DNA from: Gordius sp. MW1
Lineage: Eukaryota > Nematomorpha > Gordioida > Gordea > Gordiidae
DNA: 64,000 nucleotides
Reading direction: 5' to 3'
NCBI GenBank assembly: GCA_964036665.1
Contig: OZ038527.1
Location: 20,296,221 to 20,360,220 of the forward strand
Under the pieces are notes generated by a model, which was not told the origin of the DNA, did no database searches, and saw nothing but the letters and a program-made list of their open reading frames with translations. The position numbers were made by a program, and so were the translations under genes. Positions 1-12,872 of this stretch are shown piece after piece. Position 1 is the stretch's first letter, and each line of letters begins with the position of its first letter.

Positions 1-3000
1 AAATTCAAACTTGCAATACGCTTTGAAACGTTTTGTTAGTCCTGAACTTATTCAAAATGACAATGCCTATAAGTGTGAAAAGTAAAAAAATACCTCTTCA
101 ACTTTTGCATATTTTAAAAATGATATTTGATTGTATCAAACTAATTAAGGAAATTAATAATTGAATTTTTTTATTTTATATATCATCCTTGATAATCAAA
201 ATTTTTCAAATTTATAAGCAAATTGAATATGAAATATTATTGCAGGTGTAAAGTCAAAGTTCCTGCTATTAAACAAGTTTCCATACATAAACCTTCAAAT
301 GTGTGCGTGTTTCATTTAAAACGCTTCACCTCTTCTGGTCACAAAATAAACCATTTTGTAGAATACCCTGAAAAACTGAATCTTACACCCTACCTAAGTC
401 CAGAAAGACAAGTAACTCTCTAATACACCCCTAAATTATATTAGTATATATTATAATAATTATTATATTAATTTTCTAATCATATATTAATGAAAGCATT
501 GTTTATTTTTTAGCAGGGACTGCCAATAACCTATCAATTATATGCAGTGTTGGTACACAGTGGTTCATCAACACATTACGGGCACTACTATTGTTTTTGT
601 AAAGGCCAAAATGGGTTTTGGTACCGGCTTGATGATGCTAACGTAATTATAAATTACCATATGTTTTTCTTGTAGTCACAAAGAGCTGACTGCATTTGCC
701 TATTATATAATATCTTATAAAACAATTTGATTTTTAAATTATTGTGATTTTTTAAATAACTTTGGGTTGGGGGAATTAAAAATGTGTGATCATTATTTTC
801 AACTAAAAATGTGATTAATCAACAGTTTAAAATTAGGATGAAATTCATGTTATTCAATATATTTTTTAATTTAATGGCTCATTATAAGGAATTGTAATGT
901 ACCCTATTTCTGATTAATATATATATGCAGGTGTCTCAAATATCAGTTGCTAACGTGTTAAGACAGGAAGCTTACATCCTCTTCTACATAAAAGACCAAC
1001 CCACAACTATTAGTGTAAGATACGTGGAAATATTATTTTAATTTTAAGAAACATTTAAATTTATAATTAATTAGCACCAACTGCAGATTGTAGACAATTC
1101 TATTTTTGCCATAATGATTGCATTCACTCAATTTATTAGAACTACATGTTTAAAAGTTGTAATTTATAATATATTAAATATGGTTTTCTTAGCTTATTCC
1201 ACAAATCCCGGTTAATGTCCAGAAAAAAGCACCCATCATAGCCAACCATACTATCCAGGCTGCCCCATATTTCCCTACCAGTAAAATAACTTTACTGATC
1301 TATCCGATTTTATATATCTCCTAGGTTTTTTTATTATAAATTGTTAGTTATAATTAAGCTTTTAGAATTTTTAACTTTTTTAGGCATAATAATGGAATTA
1401 GAGCCAGCGGTTAGTCATATTATTTTTTTTTCCGATAGAAGTTTATTTCCAAAAATTGTGTATATTAAAGGCTAAAATATATTAAATTAATAAGCTGGCA
1501 TCGAGCCATGGATTGAGATTGTTTTGGATTTTACAATTTTCATGGTGAGTTTCTGTTTGATGTAAAAGAATTCTTTGGGCTCGTGTTTAATGGAGGTTAT
1601 ATTCCTTTGACACAAACAAATATTTATATACATTTTTGAGGGTAGAGGCTATTTCACAATTTTTGATAGGCCTTTTTGTCTTGTTTTAGCTAACATCCTC
1701 TAAGCGCCCTTTTTGTTTTATCTATTGCTTCTAAGACATGACCTAGCTCTAAACAGCGGTTTTTGCCAACCTTTTTAATAATTATTACATTATTTTTACT
1801 TAATTACAGTTAATTAACTAAGCTTTAAGAGCCTGAAAATATTTCACTACACACAAAGAGCTATTCCGTTTGTTTATTGTTACACTTTCCCTAACGCAGG
1901 AGTGCTAACCCCATCTCTAGCCCCGCCCAAAAAGACAACGCCCACCTTCCAAGGCTGTGCCAATAAAGCACCCCCTCTGGTTCCCTACCCAGACTCTCCA
2001 CCTCCTCAACTGCCCCTCAAGGCGCAAACTAGCCCCGGTCCAAGTATTTTGGCCAACCAAAGAGAACTTGGGAATAAGTCATCCACCCTCGTCCCCGTCA
2101 AGCATTATTCGCCCTCCAACGTGGGTATCATCAGGACGAACCCGCACGAAAAAGTCAGTTTTACCCTGAAACCTAGACTGCTCAATGCCCCCGCCTCGGA
2201 CAACAGTATTAGCAAAGTTAGCCGTCCCCTCGGCACTCCTCCTCCTCGCGTTAAAGAGCCCGTGCCCGTTCGAGAAATACCCTTGCCTCAGGTATTTATT
2301 GACAATTTTTTTTGGGTTTTAGCGGGTTTTGGTATATAAGGGTGATTAATATATCTCAAAAGCATCGCCTATGTGTAAGCAAGTTTTTGATCGGTTTAGT
2401 TGTCTTGGATAGAACTGAATAGTCCTGTAACATTTTAGATAATTTGTTTTATTTTGAACAATTATGTGGAACGATAATTGATCAAAAAGTATTGGCAATT
2501 GTCAAATTTTTGTTTACACGGGCCCTAGTTACTTGTTAATACGGGAGGGCAGATATGTGCAAATAAGAAATTAACAAGATAGCACTTAGATAAATGGGCG
2601 TTCAAAAAATGATCATTTTGCCCCTTCCTAAATCATTATTACCCCCCTCTAATCCCAATGTTGGCTACGCCCATGCCTAGATATGGTGGATAAGTGGAAT
2701 GTATTTGCTAGTATCTTTTGGTTTAGCTATGACGTTTAATTTAAATCTCTTCTCTTTTTTACGTCTCATGGGCTTTATAATTAACACGAAAATACCTAGT
2801 TTCTACTTATATCAATGACATTACATGTGCCATTCCATGTCGAATCGTCAATAAAAAGTCAATTTTCGACTGACAATTTTAAATTTGGATAATTTTTGGT
2901 GATATTGTAGGCCTCATATAGGGTTTCTTTACCCCGGGTTTTCCAAAAGTTTCCTTAAAATCGCAATAAAAAAACACATTTTTACCGAGAAATGTAGGTT

Positions 3001-5145
3001 TACAGGCTCAAAGATTCATAGAAATTAAAAGATAGACACAATTAATATTAAACTACTATTAAATTCCATTCATTTGCATTTTGATAATTTGATTTGATAA
3101 CTATCGGGCCAATTTTACCAAGATTGCTTAAACGTTCTAAAACGCTAGTGTATTTAAAGTTCTCTAGTGCCACCTTATTGTATATTAGGCTACGCGGCCG
3201 GTTGATGAGCTCCCCGCCATTCAACCGTATAGCGCTAGGAGTAGCGATAAATGCTCTGCTGAACAGCAAGGCACCCCACCACTACCTTCTTCCCCTTCCC
3301 CACTCCCTCAGCTCGCATTAGATTCTGAAGACAGAGGGGACGAGACGAAGAAACGAAAGAAAAAACACAAGCATAAACACAAAAAACACTTGCACCACCA
3401 TCAGCACAAACGCCTCAAACAGCCTGATAGTAGTAGCCCGGGAAGAAAGAGTTGCAGTCCGTCCCCTCCAGCTTTATGCCCCCTTCGCGTCGACAGCACG
3501 AATTTAACGAATAATCTCGGTAGTAACGCTCTGTACCCTTTTCCCTACCGAAAAAATGATAAACCCTTTCCCGCCGGTTTGATAATAATCATTTATTAGC
3601 ATTGATTGATATACGCCTAGGGCTTGTCTTCTTAATATCGGATTTCGCAAACTAAAATCATCGTTCGGGGTCTAACGTAATCGTGTATTATTAGCTTAGG
3701 ATTTACATCTTGGACGCATAGCGGCGAATGATGCAAAATTTTTACTGTCCTAATAAGTTACGTTTCTGAGAGTTGATTGTTTTTTTTTATGTTTTTTGGC
3801 CATTTTTTAAATAGAAGATCAGGTAAAATTAATATTGAACCTTGCGTTGAATTGTTTCAAACCATAATCCCATGTTGAGACAAGTCCTCAGAGTTTCTTT
3901 ACCATCGCTGCGAAGGATTTGAGAGCCGTTGGCTATTTAAATGTAGGCCTTATTTGTGGTAAGATTATTTAGTGATTTTCATGGATTGCAACCGTTGCTA
4001 TTGACTTGGTGACATTTGTCGATGCTTTCACCAGAATCGTGAGGGAAATCAAATGCAAAGCAATCATCAAATATCGCCTCACCTATTCTAGTTCATAAAA
4101 TGGCAAGCATTTTACAACCACTCATTACGAAGTGTTTTAAATGGATGACTATGTTTAGCTTCGATTAGTGTTTTAAAAACCGTACAAAAATTAATTATAT
4201 TGATATTAATGCATTTAACAGGCGAGATAATTGCCCCCACAAATGGTGCTTCTCCTCCACACAGCAAAACAACTTCGCCCCCCAAAGATTGCCCAGCCCA
4301 AAACAATGGTGATCACAACGATAATTCGCGCGCACAAGTTAAAGCAGAAATATTAAAGATATTCCTACATCGAGAGTCTAAACTCTCGATGTACAATTCC
4401 AAAGGTTTGATTTATACTTTAGATTGCCTAAATTTTGATAAATGACATAAATTCATAAAAGTCATATATTATTTAGCTTGTTTTTTATTGAAAATTTGTT
4501 TTTAACCTAGTGAAAACTTGGGATGATAATAATTCTAATCCTTTCCAAGAAGGATCAAACAATTCACCGTTACAGCCAGAAAAGGCCTACACCAATGGTT
4601 TCGGTCCATCACACGCGGAAAATAAAGTAAGTAACTACTAGTGTACTTGCCAAATTGTGTCTGCTTCGGATTTTTTTAAGTATAATTATAACGTTAGTAA
4701 CTTCAATTAAGTCTTTGCATTCTAATTGAAACTCGGCCAATTCACTTTATGCCAGTGATTGCCCTAACTTTAAAATCATCATATGTCGTGGTACTTGAAT
4801 TTTTACTGGGTTTAATTGGTGAGCTCCTCCCTATGCTCATTTAAGTCCAATTTTCCCGATGTTATCAAATATTGACTGAATTATCATTTTAAATTAGACA
4901 AAAATCAACTGTTAAACCTTAGTCAATCATCATTAAATTATGGAATTTTAGAATTATAAAACTAAAATTTTAGGTGTAAACGAAAACCATGAATCGTAAA
5001 TATTTTTTTTACCGATGTAAATGATTTATACAAAGTTCTATTTTGCATTTAGTTCAAGAAAATAAAATCCGTCAAACCTAAGCCTCACATGGGAAATCCA
5101 TTTCAATCCTACGTCGATTACCAAAACCGAAATCGCGGTCCTTAG
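1..5145 (+). CDS. USP36/USP42-like ubiquitin carboxyl-terminal hydrolase, 3' part (multi-exon)
   Basis: Thiol-dependent deubiquitinase of the USP36/USP42 branch; USP36 is nucleolar in other animals. Exons inferred from splice signals and reading frame: <1-81, 246-411, 517-642, 931-1014, 1193-1280, 1900-2291, 3189-3576, 4222-4404, 4511-4626, 5053-5145 (stop TAG). Every junction keeps frame with GT-AG borders. Visible domain parts: the end of the zinc-binding fingers (YKCEK then CKVKVPA), the strand with SNVCVFHLKRF, the His box (VHSGSSTHYGHYYCF, catalytic His in GHYY) and the motif WYRLDDANV that supplies the third catalytic residue, ending in AYILFYIK. The Cys box lies upstream of the window. 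The C-terminal half is a low-complexity Pro/Ser-rich linker, a Lys/His-rich basic stretch near 3350-3420, and the conserved tail motif VKTWDD followed by FKKIKSVK, as in the USP36 C-terminus. A 26-bp possible exon at 1384-1409 was left out because 1280 joins 1900 in frame without it. Family certain; ortholog choice between USP36 and USP42 open. Confidence 0.9.
2593..2675. mobile_element. Short MITE of the CATGGGCGTAGCCAG family, in a USP36-like intron
   Basis: Left end AATGGGCGTTC, right end GGCTACGCCCATG. It is flanked by the near-identical 8-bp direct repeats CTTAGATA (2585-2592) and CCTAGATA (2676-2683). Internally deleted copy of a family seen repeatedly in this window; it lies in the intron 2292-3188. 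Confidence 0.75.
4366..4393 (+). other. Perfect 12-bp inverted repeat inside a USP36-like coding exon
   Basis: TACATCGAGAGT, loop CTAA, then its exact reverse complement. It sits in coding sequence (codons for FLHRESKLSMYN) of the exon 4222-4404. In RNA it would form a stable hairpin. Function unknown; it could be chance or a footprint of an inserted sequence. Confidence 0.8.
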
Positions 5146-6643
5146 CATAATATGTTCTAGATTTCTTCGGCCGATGCTTTTGAGCCAACGGATGACCAAA
5201 AATTGATGGACCTTATTTATTTATTAATATATATTGGATGTGATGATGCTTATCGGCTAAACTGGCTGTTCTGGATTAGCTAAAAATAAGGCACTTCACT
5301 TATTCGGTTTTCAATATTATGGCTGACAAGCTTATGAGTCCTTTATTTATGCTAAAATGTCAGCACTAATTGGATGTCTTTTGCTGGTCACTTATGATTA
5401 ATGGATGAAACGTTTATTTTGCGTATTTTGTATATTTTGATTTACCTTTTTTGGTCGTTATCAAAACATATGTCGTTTAGTGATTTGAAGCTTTCACTGA
5501 ATTTGTAGAAAAATGAAATCATCTTGGCCCTCGTTTAGTATGATTGAAATCAACCGGCAAACTGTTTGCAGATTCTTTATTTATAAATCAAATTTATTAA
5601 ATTAAAGTTTTTTCGATTAATTTGCAAGTTTTTGACGTTTGAAAGACGTCAAAATCGCTGTTTTTAGCAATTTTGACAAAAAATATATTCCTGTCCCCCG
5701 CGAAAAATTCTATCAAAATTTGCAAAGAGTTTGCCTGTTGATTGTTCTTGTTGAACCGTGTTATTATTAGAAGAAAAGCGGAAAAGGCCCAAAATTGCAC
5801 AAACATATATATTTTTTGACAGCCCTTTACCAATTTTTGCAAGTTTATTAATAACTTTACAATAATCTTGGAATTCAATGATAATTTTTACTTACTCTTG
5901 GCAAATTACTTTTTATTTTTAGTGATAAAAAAGCGTAATTAAAATGAGTTCCCTGATTTGCGCACAATTTCATTCATATATCATTAAATTAGCATATATA
6001 TTATTGGGTTTATTTAATTTTAGCAGCTGGAAAAATAATATAGGTTTGATAATGAATAGGCCATTGACTGCATTAAAACTGAAAAGAGATTTATTTAAAA
6101 TCTAAGTTGTTCAACTTATTATCTACCCATTCATCGAAATGTGCGTAAAAATTAAATTTAATATGGATGATGAAAAAGATAAGCAGACTTGAGTTAGTTC
6201 AAACGTTAATTTGCCGATAAAAGGTAGAAGCTGTAAATAAAATTCCGAATTTAAAAGAAACACTCATTTCGAGTCTAATAAAAAAGAAAGCAAAACAAAA
6301 ATATTTTGGGCCTTAAAAATATTAACACTTCGACATTAAAATTGAAATAGGCTTTAAATTTTTAATCCCAAATATGTGCAAAAGGCCCTGTTTTTTCTAA
6401 ACCTAAATTAAACCATGACTGAAATCACCGATTTCCCCAGTAAATTGAAAAGGATATGTTATGCTAATATAAATCTTGCTTGTTTTAATATAAAAGTTTT
6501 TATTTTTGTTAGTTATTACATAATTTAATGTAATACATGTGTACATTATTATAGCATTTGATAACTAGCATTAAGTATATATGTTTGTCGATTAACATTC
6601 CTTAATAAGTAAAATATTTAAAACGAAATTAGAGAGAAAATCT
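5146..6643. other. Intergenic, no gene recognised
   Basis: AT-rich spacer between the end of the USP36-like gene (+) and the end of the small Met/Pro-rich gene (-); the two genes converge here. The open frames in it lack family similarity or codon structure. No RNA gene or repeat family was recognised. Confidence 0.6.
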
Positions 6644-7366
6644 TTAAATAGCCCAATTTTTTGTTGCTCCACTCGTATTTATGATATTTTCATAAATATC
6701 CATGCACAAATTTAACAGGGTACACCGCGACATGAATGGAAAGTCTTTTTTCGCTTTTATAGTTTCAGCCACTGCCATTTGAGCAGCGTCTATGCTTCCC
6801 CTTCGCGTAAATACATCTTGAGGCCCAGCAGGACCTTGTTGGAAATTGGGTTGTGGGCCCCCCATGAAACTCGGTTGCATCATTCCTTGATTCCCTATTA
6901 TTTTGGAAAAAAAATTTAAAATTATAAAAGATGGGTTTTAAAAAAAATGACCTAATAAATTAAAATAGTGTTTTAACTAAGCAGCTTATATTATGTGTGT
7001 TTTAAAACGTCTTAATTTTCAAAACACTTTCTTGCCAATCGATTTGAAAAAATACCCATCCCCATTTTGCTCTACAATTTAAACATTGAATTTCGTAAAA
7101 AAATCCTCTTATTAAACTCCTATTATAAAATTTAATATGTTTGCCAGATATAGAATCTAGATGAACTCAAGTTTAATATAATAATTCAATATGATAGCCA
7201 TAATTAATTAAACAAAATGGTGTAAGTATATGCCTTCATCAATATATACTTGAACCCGGACCCATCATAGGACCTTGAAAAGATTGTTGATAAGGTGGCA
7301 TCTGCATCTGATTCATACCCGGCTGTTGCATAGCCATACCAAAGTTGCCAGGGTAATTGGGATTCA
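6644..7366 (-). CDS. Small Met/Pro/Gln-rich protein, unidentified (two exons)
   Basis: Not recognised. Reading the minus strand, exon 1 starts with ATG at 7366 and encodes an N-terminus rich in Met, Gln, Pro and Gly (begins MNPNYPGNFGMAMQQPGM). It ends at about 7253 with a GT donor (TCA A|gtatat). Exon 2 starts after the acceptor aataatag near 6898 and continues in frame (split codon AGG) into NQGMMQPSFMGG, finishing at the stop near 6644. The product is about 118-120 residues: a disordered, aromatic-poor N-terminal half and a C-terminal half that looks helical (AAQMAVAETIKAKKDFPF, then a Cys-containing stretch with LLNLCMDIYENII). The same composition on both sides of the intron and correct splice phase argue it is a real gene. 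It could be a small subunit of a nuclear complex with a disordered tail, but no family is assigned. No signal peptide or membrane segment is seen. Confidence 0.6.
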
Positions 7367-9222
7367 TCCTTTTATGTCTATTATTTAAAATGTCATAATA
7401 TAGCATAAAAAATGAATATTAGTTAAAATAAAATATTGTATTATGACTTTATTCCAGTAAGATATAACTTGATAGTTTTCAACGATGGTAAAGTGGGGTT
7501 ATACTAAGATCAAGCATTAAATTTAGATAATATTGATATGAATCAATATTATTTTATTGCTTGATCATGTCTGATAAAATTAAAACACTGATACGACGAA
7601 AAACTACAGTAGTTATAGTAATTTAAAAGTTTTAAAGTTTTATTATTAGCCCTCCCGTTGAAAAAAATTACATGGGTATCATAAACGTCGTTAAAACCAT
7701 ATTTTGCTATGCATTTCTATAGATCTTTCATATATAGGCCAATATAGCTAATACGATCAATAATAATTCACAAATATTTTATTCAGTTTTTATGCTTATT
7801 AAAAGAATTAATAAGTGTTTGTCGAAAATTAAAGAATTTTAATATAGTATTTAATTTGTTTGATTTATATTTAAGGAATTTTTTCACATAAAATTTATTG
7901 TATAAATTAAAGATCATTAATTCTGATTTAGTCTAGGGTCCTAATGAATATTTCTTATAATGTTAATTTTATTTGAAGATTACGGTCATATAAATGGAGG
8001 GGCATAAAGATTGTATTCTTCTTAACTACGCCTATGAGAGCATTTATGTTTATAAATAAACAAAATATATGCAATTATTTAACGTACTTGAATTGATCAA
8101 GAATGGGCTAATAAGAATAAAATCAAAAAATTGTTGCACAACAATCAAAAGATATAAAATTGCACTACAAATGATTATCATTCATATTTTTCGAGTTTTT
8201 ATATTGTATTGAGGATGGCTCAAAATCACTTTATGGTGTAAACCCAAATGAGCAAACTTATCAGAATTTATCAATTAAAATATTACAAATGCATATCATT
8301 AATTAAATAAATGTTTAAACAAGGTATAAAATACAGTTTAATTCCGCTTTATTGATAGTCCTTTAGTTACGGGTGAGCCAATGAATATAGCCCAATTTAA
8401 ATGTTAAGGTTTTGCCTCTCGTTGGCTTAGTTTAAGAACGAAGTTTGATATGCAATATATAGATTTTAAAAATACAGACCGTCCAACTAATATTGCAAAA
8501 AATAGATTAAATGACTAAAAGGTGTAATTTAATCAAATTTATTCTTATTTTCTCGTTAATTCCTTATCAGTTAAATATTAGCCATTTTTCCATCTTGGAG
8601 ATAGATATACACATTGAGAATCCAAAAATTAACTATGATTATAATAGAATTTTGATTTCAATTCTTGTAAATTTGTTAAAACATATACAGTACGGTTGAC
8701 AAAAGTAGGTTCAAATCTTTTAAAACTACAAACAGCTCAATAAATGTATTAAATAAATCTTTTTTTTTAATAAAATTAGCTTTGTATTAAATTATGATTT
8801 TATTATTATTTTAATCTACTTCTATGCTACAAATTTGCGATGATCGACAATATTGTTGTCGTTTTGTTGTTTGTATTAATTATTATCTTATACTTCATAT
8901 AATTACTGTAAGGTTAAAACGTCACTCGGCGAGCCAAAAATGCTTGTTTGAAATATGTTTTATATTAGCGGGCATAAACCTTTATTTTATGGCATATTAA
9001 TGTAAAAAACTAGATTATTACAAAATGTTAAATACAAAAGCGCTACTTAATACAGTAGTTAAATAATGCATAATTTACCACAATATGTAGATTGCACTTG
9101 AGGTCTACATAAATAAAAATGATTAAACAAAAGATGGAATGTTACAATATTGCACATTTTTATATATCGTTAATACGAATAAAATAAATTTTAAAATAAA
9201 AAGGGTTTATTATTTTGGTGTA
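7367..9222. other. Intergenic, no gene recognised
   Basis: AT-rich spacer between two minus-strand genes: downstream of KAP3, upstream of the small Met/Pro-rich gene. It would hold the promoter of the latter. No conserved coding stretch, tRNA or defined repeat was seen. Confidence 0.6.
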
Positions 9223-12200
9223 TCAGCCAATATCACGGGTGGGTATATCATTCACCATTTCCAACCAGAAAGCGTTGTGGCGCAAAAACATCTCTTCATG
9301 TATTAGTCTTCCCCAATTGTCTGGATCGATTTTCTTTTAAAAAATTTAGTTTATTTAAACTTAGAACGAAATAACAATCTGAGATATTCAAATATTTCCA
9401 AATAAATCTAAAACAGCATTTTTCCTACTCTACTCCATATTTTAATAACAGCAGTGTTTTATTATCGGAAAAATTTAGTTAAAGGTTAAAAGCACAATTT
9501 TTTAATAATAAATTAAATTTGAAAAATAAACATTTAGTCACGAATTGAAAGCGAAATTCTCGCATTTTATTGTTTTATAAAACAATTAAAAATCATAAAT
9601 TTTTGAAAAAACTTCAATATTGTTTGAGCAAATGAAGGTAAAAATCAGAACCCAAAACTAATATCAATTAAAAGTCAAACTAGAATAAGAGCGCTAACTT
9701 GGAGAAATGATTCAATACTTAATTGTAAATACTAGTAATTGAGATTGGCGATCCATTTGTAATAAATCAATAAAAAAGCAACTAAGAATAAAAATCAGAC
9801 TTACGGTCACTTTGTTGATCATTATGGTACATATTTCCTTGATATATTCGTTTTTATCATTCATCAGATCAATAATAATCGGCAGGACACCTGCAAATAA
9901 TTTAGTAACCCATAATTTATAAATTAAAATATTATGCAATCTTATAACTAAAGAATTATAAATATAGTCTGCTTTCTCAAAAAAACTTACTTTCGTGCGA
10001 TAGAACTTGAGCTTGGAGGGATTCATTAAAGAGTAAGAGGTAAAATGCAAAAACTATTTGACAAACAAATTCGTCGTCTTCTTGCTTTCCTATAAATAAT
10101 ATATTTTTACAATAATTTTCGTTAATAAAAACAAACCTTTCATTATTTCTGACAATACATCTAACAAAGAGATTCTATCGGCTAAAATTGAACCAACCTC
10201 CTTAGTTGTTATTAGGGCATTTATCGTGATAATAATGTTAAGCAATAAATCTTCATTATTTTCGCCTAAAAAATTTGGTAAAGAAGGTGTCATCAAATTT
10301 TTCAAAAGTCTAAATTTTAATAATTATTACCTAAAGGGATAGCCAACTTAAGAAAGGGTATAATAATCGAATCCAACAATGAGTCATTAGTATTAACTTC
10401 ATGTTCTTCAAAATCTCTAGATGCTTTTTGGTTCTTAATTGTTAGCGTAAATTCACCCAAATTTCCCACATTACCCAGAAGGGCTAACAACTCAATGTAA
10501 TACGAAATATTAGTTTCCTCAAGAGAGTCCAAACTCAATATCATATCATTCACAAGCGGCTAAAAAGTTGAGAGCATGCATGAAACAATACCAAATTAAA
10601 GTACCTTAAAATCATCAGGAGTATTATATGAAATATTTTTTAGTGCTTTGGTGTACAAAGCATCCTTTGATGCAATAACCTTCCTGACAAATTTTTCAAA
10701 TAGTTTGTTATCTTTAACAGCCGATTCACAATTTGTTGGATTAGAGGTTAAGTTGATTAGTAATGCTTTTACAACTTTTCCAACATCAATTTTATCCCCC
10801 ACACAGAATATTTTATCTTGATTTATATCTTCCAATAACTGAAAAAAATAAAATTACATTTTATGCATTGTTTCACCAAAAATATAATATGTAATAATAA
10901 TAATAAATAAACCTGGGAAAGTACATTAGTTCTACTGAACCAAGCTAGATAATCTTGTTCCATGGAAAAATTATAATATATGCAAAACTTAAGGTAATAT
11001 TGATCAAAATCTAATAAATATTAAATATACAAATAATTAAAATTACCTATTATGTGGTTAAACTTAGATATAAAGCCTGATTTGATGAAATATTTACAAA
11101 TGTTGGAATCAAATGATAAGTTATAAATCAGGGCAAGCAATTGGAACAAACAACCTTTATCCAACATTATACAATCTTTGTCAAATAATTTTAAAAGCTT
11201 CTCTACAAAGTTTGATGAAACCTATGGTGCAAATATAGTTTTAATTAAATTTGGGTAAGTATTATAAAAATATAAATTATTAACTATATAAATATATATC
11301 CTTTATATTTTACCATGTAGACAAAGCTAGGATTATAGCTGAGTTTGTTAAATAATGTAAGTAATTCAGACTCAAAATCTGTATAGTTCTTTGTAATCAA
11401 ACTGGAAAGTAAATCAAGAAATGATGCTTCTTTACAAATCTTTAAAAAATCATCTTCACTTAAATTATTTTGTAGGAAAACAAAATTCTTTAAAATATCT
11501 TAAAATGGATAATTAATAGGCTATAAATTTTTTCCTCACATTTATATAACATATTCTGTCTTATTATTAATAATATATAATTCTCTTTCATTAAATGTAT
11601 TTCATTTTTTGAACATGTTTCTTGCTTCTTTTTATCTTTAATATCTTTATTGAGCGATGTGTACTGATCAATGCAAAAGGGTATAATCTGTAAAACATAA
11701 AATTGAGATTTTCTTAATTACCTTAAAAAATATTTCATACATCCGTTGCTCAAAAAAATATTGAGAATATTCCTTATATTTTATTATTTCTGAAAAGATT
11801 TGACAAACGTAAATTGCAATCTGAATATCATCAGCAAAACTTTCTTTTAAGACACGATGGATTGTATTAAGTACATTGACTAACAACATTAATTAGCAAA
11901 TTTTATTTATACCCTTTTCACAAAGTACTTTTACATTTTCAAAACTGTTGCATAGGCTCAATATATTTGTCAATCCTAATGATTTTTTCTCATTTGTTTC
12001 ATATAGTAGTTCCAAATAATTATCAATTTTTGATAAATCTATACATATTATCTTATACATAATAAAATGTTACCATTTTTAATAGGTAATTCATTGGTTC
12101 TTCGTATTAGTATTTGTAAAAGGCAAGAAAGTTCCTTCTTCTGATCGGTAATATTAAATTTTGTAGCTAAATTTTCTGTCAAAGAGGACACATCAATATT

Positions 12201-12356
12201 GTCACGCAAATTTAATAATTTAATTCTTCATAATTATTATAAATATATATATATATATTACAGCTTGGTTGTATGTTTGTTTTCAGTATCATTCCGCTTT
12301 ACTATAATTATAGGTTCAATTGCGTGAACATCTAAGCTAATCGACATTAACCTCAT
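9223..12356 (-). CDS. KIFAP3: Kinesin-associated protein 3 (KAP3), kinesin-2 non-motor subunit
   Basis: Armadillo-repeat accessory subunit that couples heterotrimeric kinesin-2 to cargo, notably anterograde intraflagellar transport. Exons in transcript order: 12356-12262, 12225-12074, 12038-11913, 11879-11722, 11687-~11541, 11487-11314, 11221-11047, 11010-10913, 10838-10605, 10559-10331, 10265-10137, 10089-9991, 9890-9805, 9333-9223. Apart from one junction (~11541/11487) every junction is GT-AG and in frame. Family landmarks appear in the right order: N-terminal SLDVHAIEP, then NIDVSSLTENL, KIDNYLELLYE, a Lys-rich loop before the mid armadillo repeats, LKNISYNTPDDFK, GKQEDDEFVCQIV, LIDLMNDKNEY-like and RHNAFWLEMV near the end. 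Length is about 670 residues, shorter than vertebrate KAP3 because it stops just after WLEMV and lacks the Gly/Tyr-rich tail. Start: ATG 12356 (MRLMSIS), with an in-frame ATG three codons on; a TAA lies upstream in frame. The intron near 11488-11540 is unresolved (its canonical donor gives a stop); an indel or unusual splice is possible. Many introns are 33-47 nt. Confidence 0.93.
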
Positions 12357-12408
12357 ATCAAAATCAGCTGTTTTTTAAAGCCCGCACTTTGTCTACAATT
12401 TAGGTGGA

Positions 12409-12427
12409 ACCATAGACTAAGTCTATG
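12409..12427. promoter_or_regulatory. Perfect 9-bp-arm palindrome just upstream of KAP3
   Basis: CCATAGACT-A-AGTCTATGG, about 55 bp upstream of the KAP3 start codon. The position would fit a promoter-proximal site, but this is inference from position and symmetry only. Confidence 0.3.
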
Positions 12428-12717
12428 GGTGGGACTCTATAAAATGGGGGGAAATTGTGAGAATTCATAGAAGATTTTAGTAAACTTATTTTATATCAAA
12501 ATATTAATATACGGTTTTACCTATTTAGGCATTTTGAACATAGGTAATATATGTTCTTTAATACAGTTTGTTGAGAAAAAAATAGACAATTTGCAAACCA
12601 CTTAATAAAGGTCACTAATAGGTTAAATGTTGTTTGTTTCAGAGTATACCAATGTCATTTACTCTTGTTGCTCCTCTAAGGAAGAAAGCTTATGGTTCTT
12701 ATAACTACAGAAAGCCC

Positions 12718-12872
12718 CAGGGCTTAGTCAGGGGGGGGGGCAGGGAGGGGCGGCTGCCCCCTTTAAATCCAAAATTTGTTAAATATTAAAATTATGCCTA
12801 CTATTTCAAAAAATGATTATTTTGCCCCTCCCTAAATTACCCCTAATTATTCCAATGCTGGCTACGCCCATG
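12718..12872. mobile_element. MITE of the CATGGGCGTAGCCAG family
   Basis: Left end CAGGGCTTAGTCAGGGGG, right end CTGGCTACGCCCATG. Flanks GAAAGCCC and GATAGACC match at 6 of 8 positions, a decayed 8-bp target duplication. Internal C-runs and the string ATTTTGCCCCTCCCTAAAT recur in sister copies. Confidence 0.65.

Noticed and set aside
1384..1409. A 26-bp microexon in the USP36-like gene with acceptor and donor
   Set aside because: Including it leaves phase 0 and makes the next exon (1900) read GAG TGC TAA. Skipping it joins ACC A to GA GTG in frame.
5597..5878. 93-codon minus-strand ORF
   Set aside because: AT-rich composition, no motif, no splice partner.
8511..8699. 62-codon plus-strand ORF
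   Set aside because: Ile/Asn-rich as expected from AT-rich non-coding DNA; no family.
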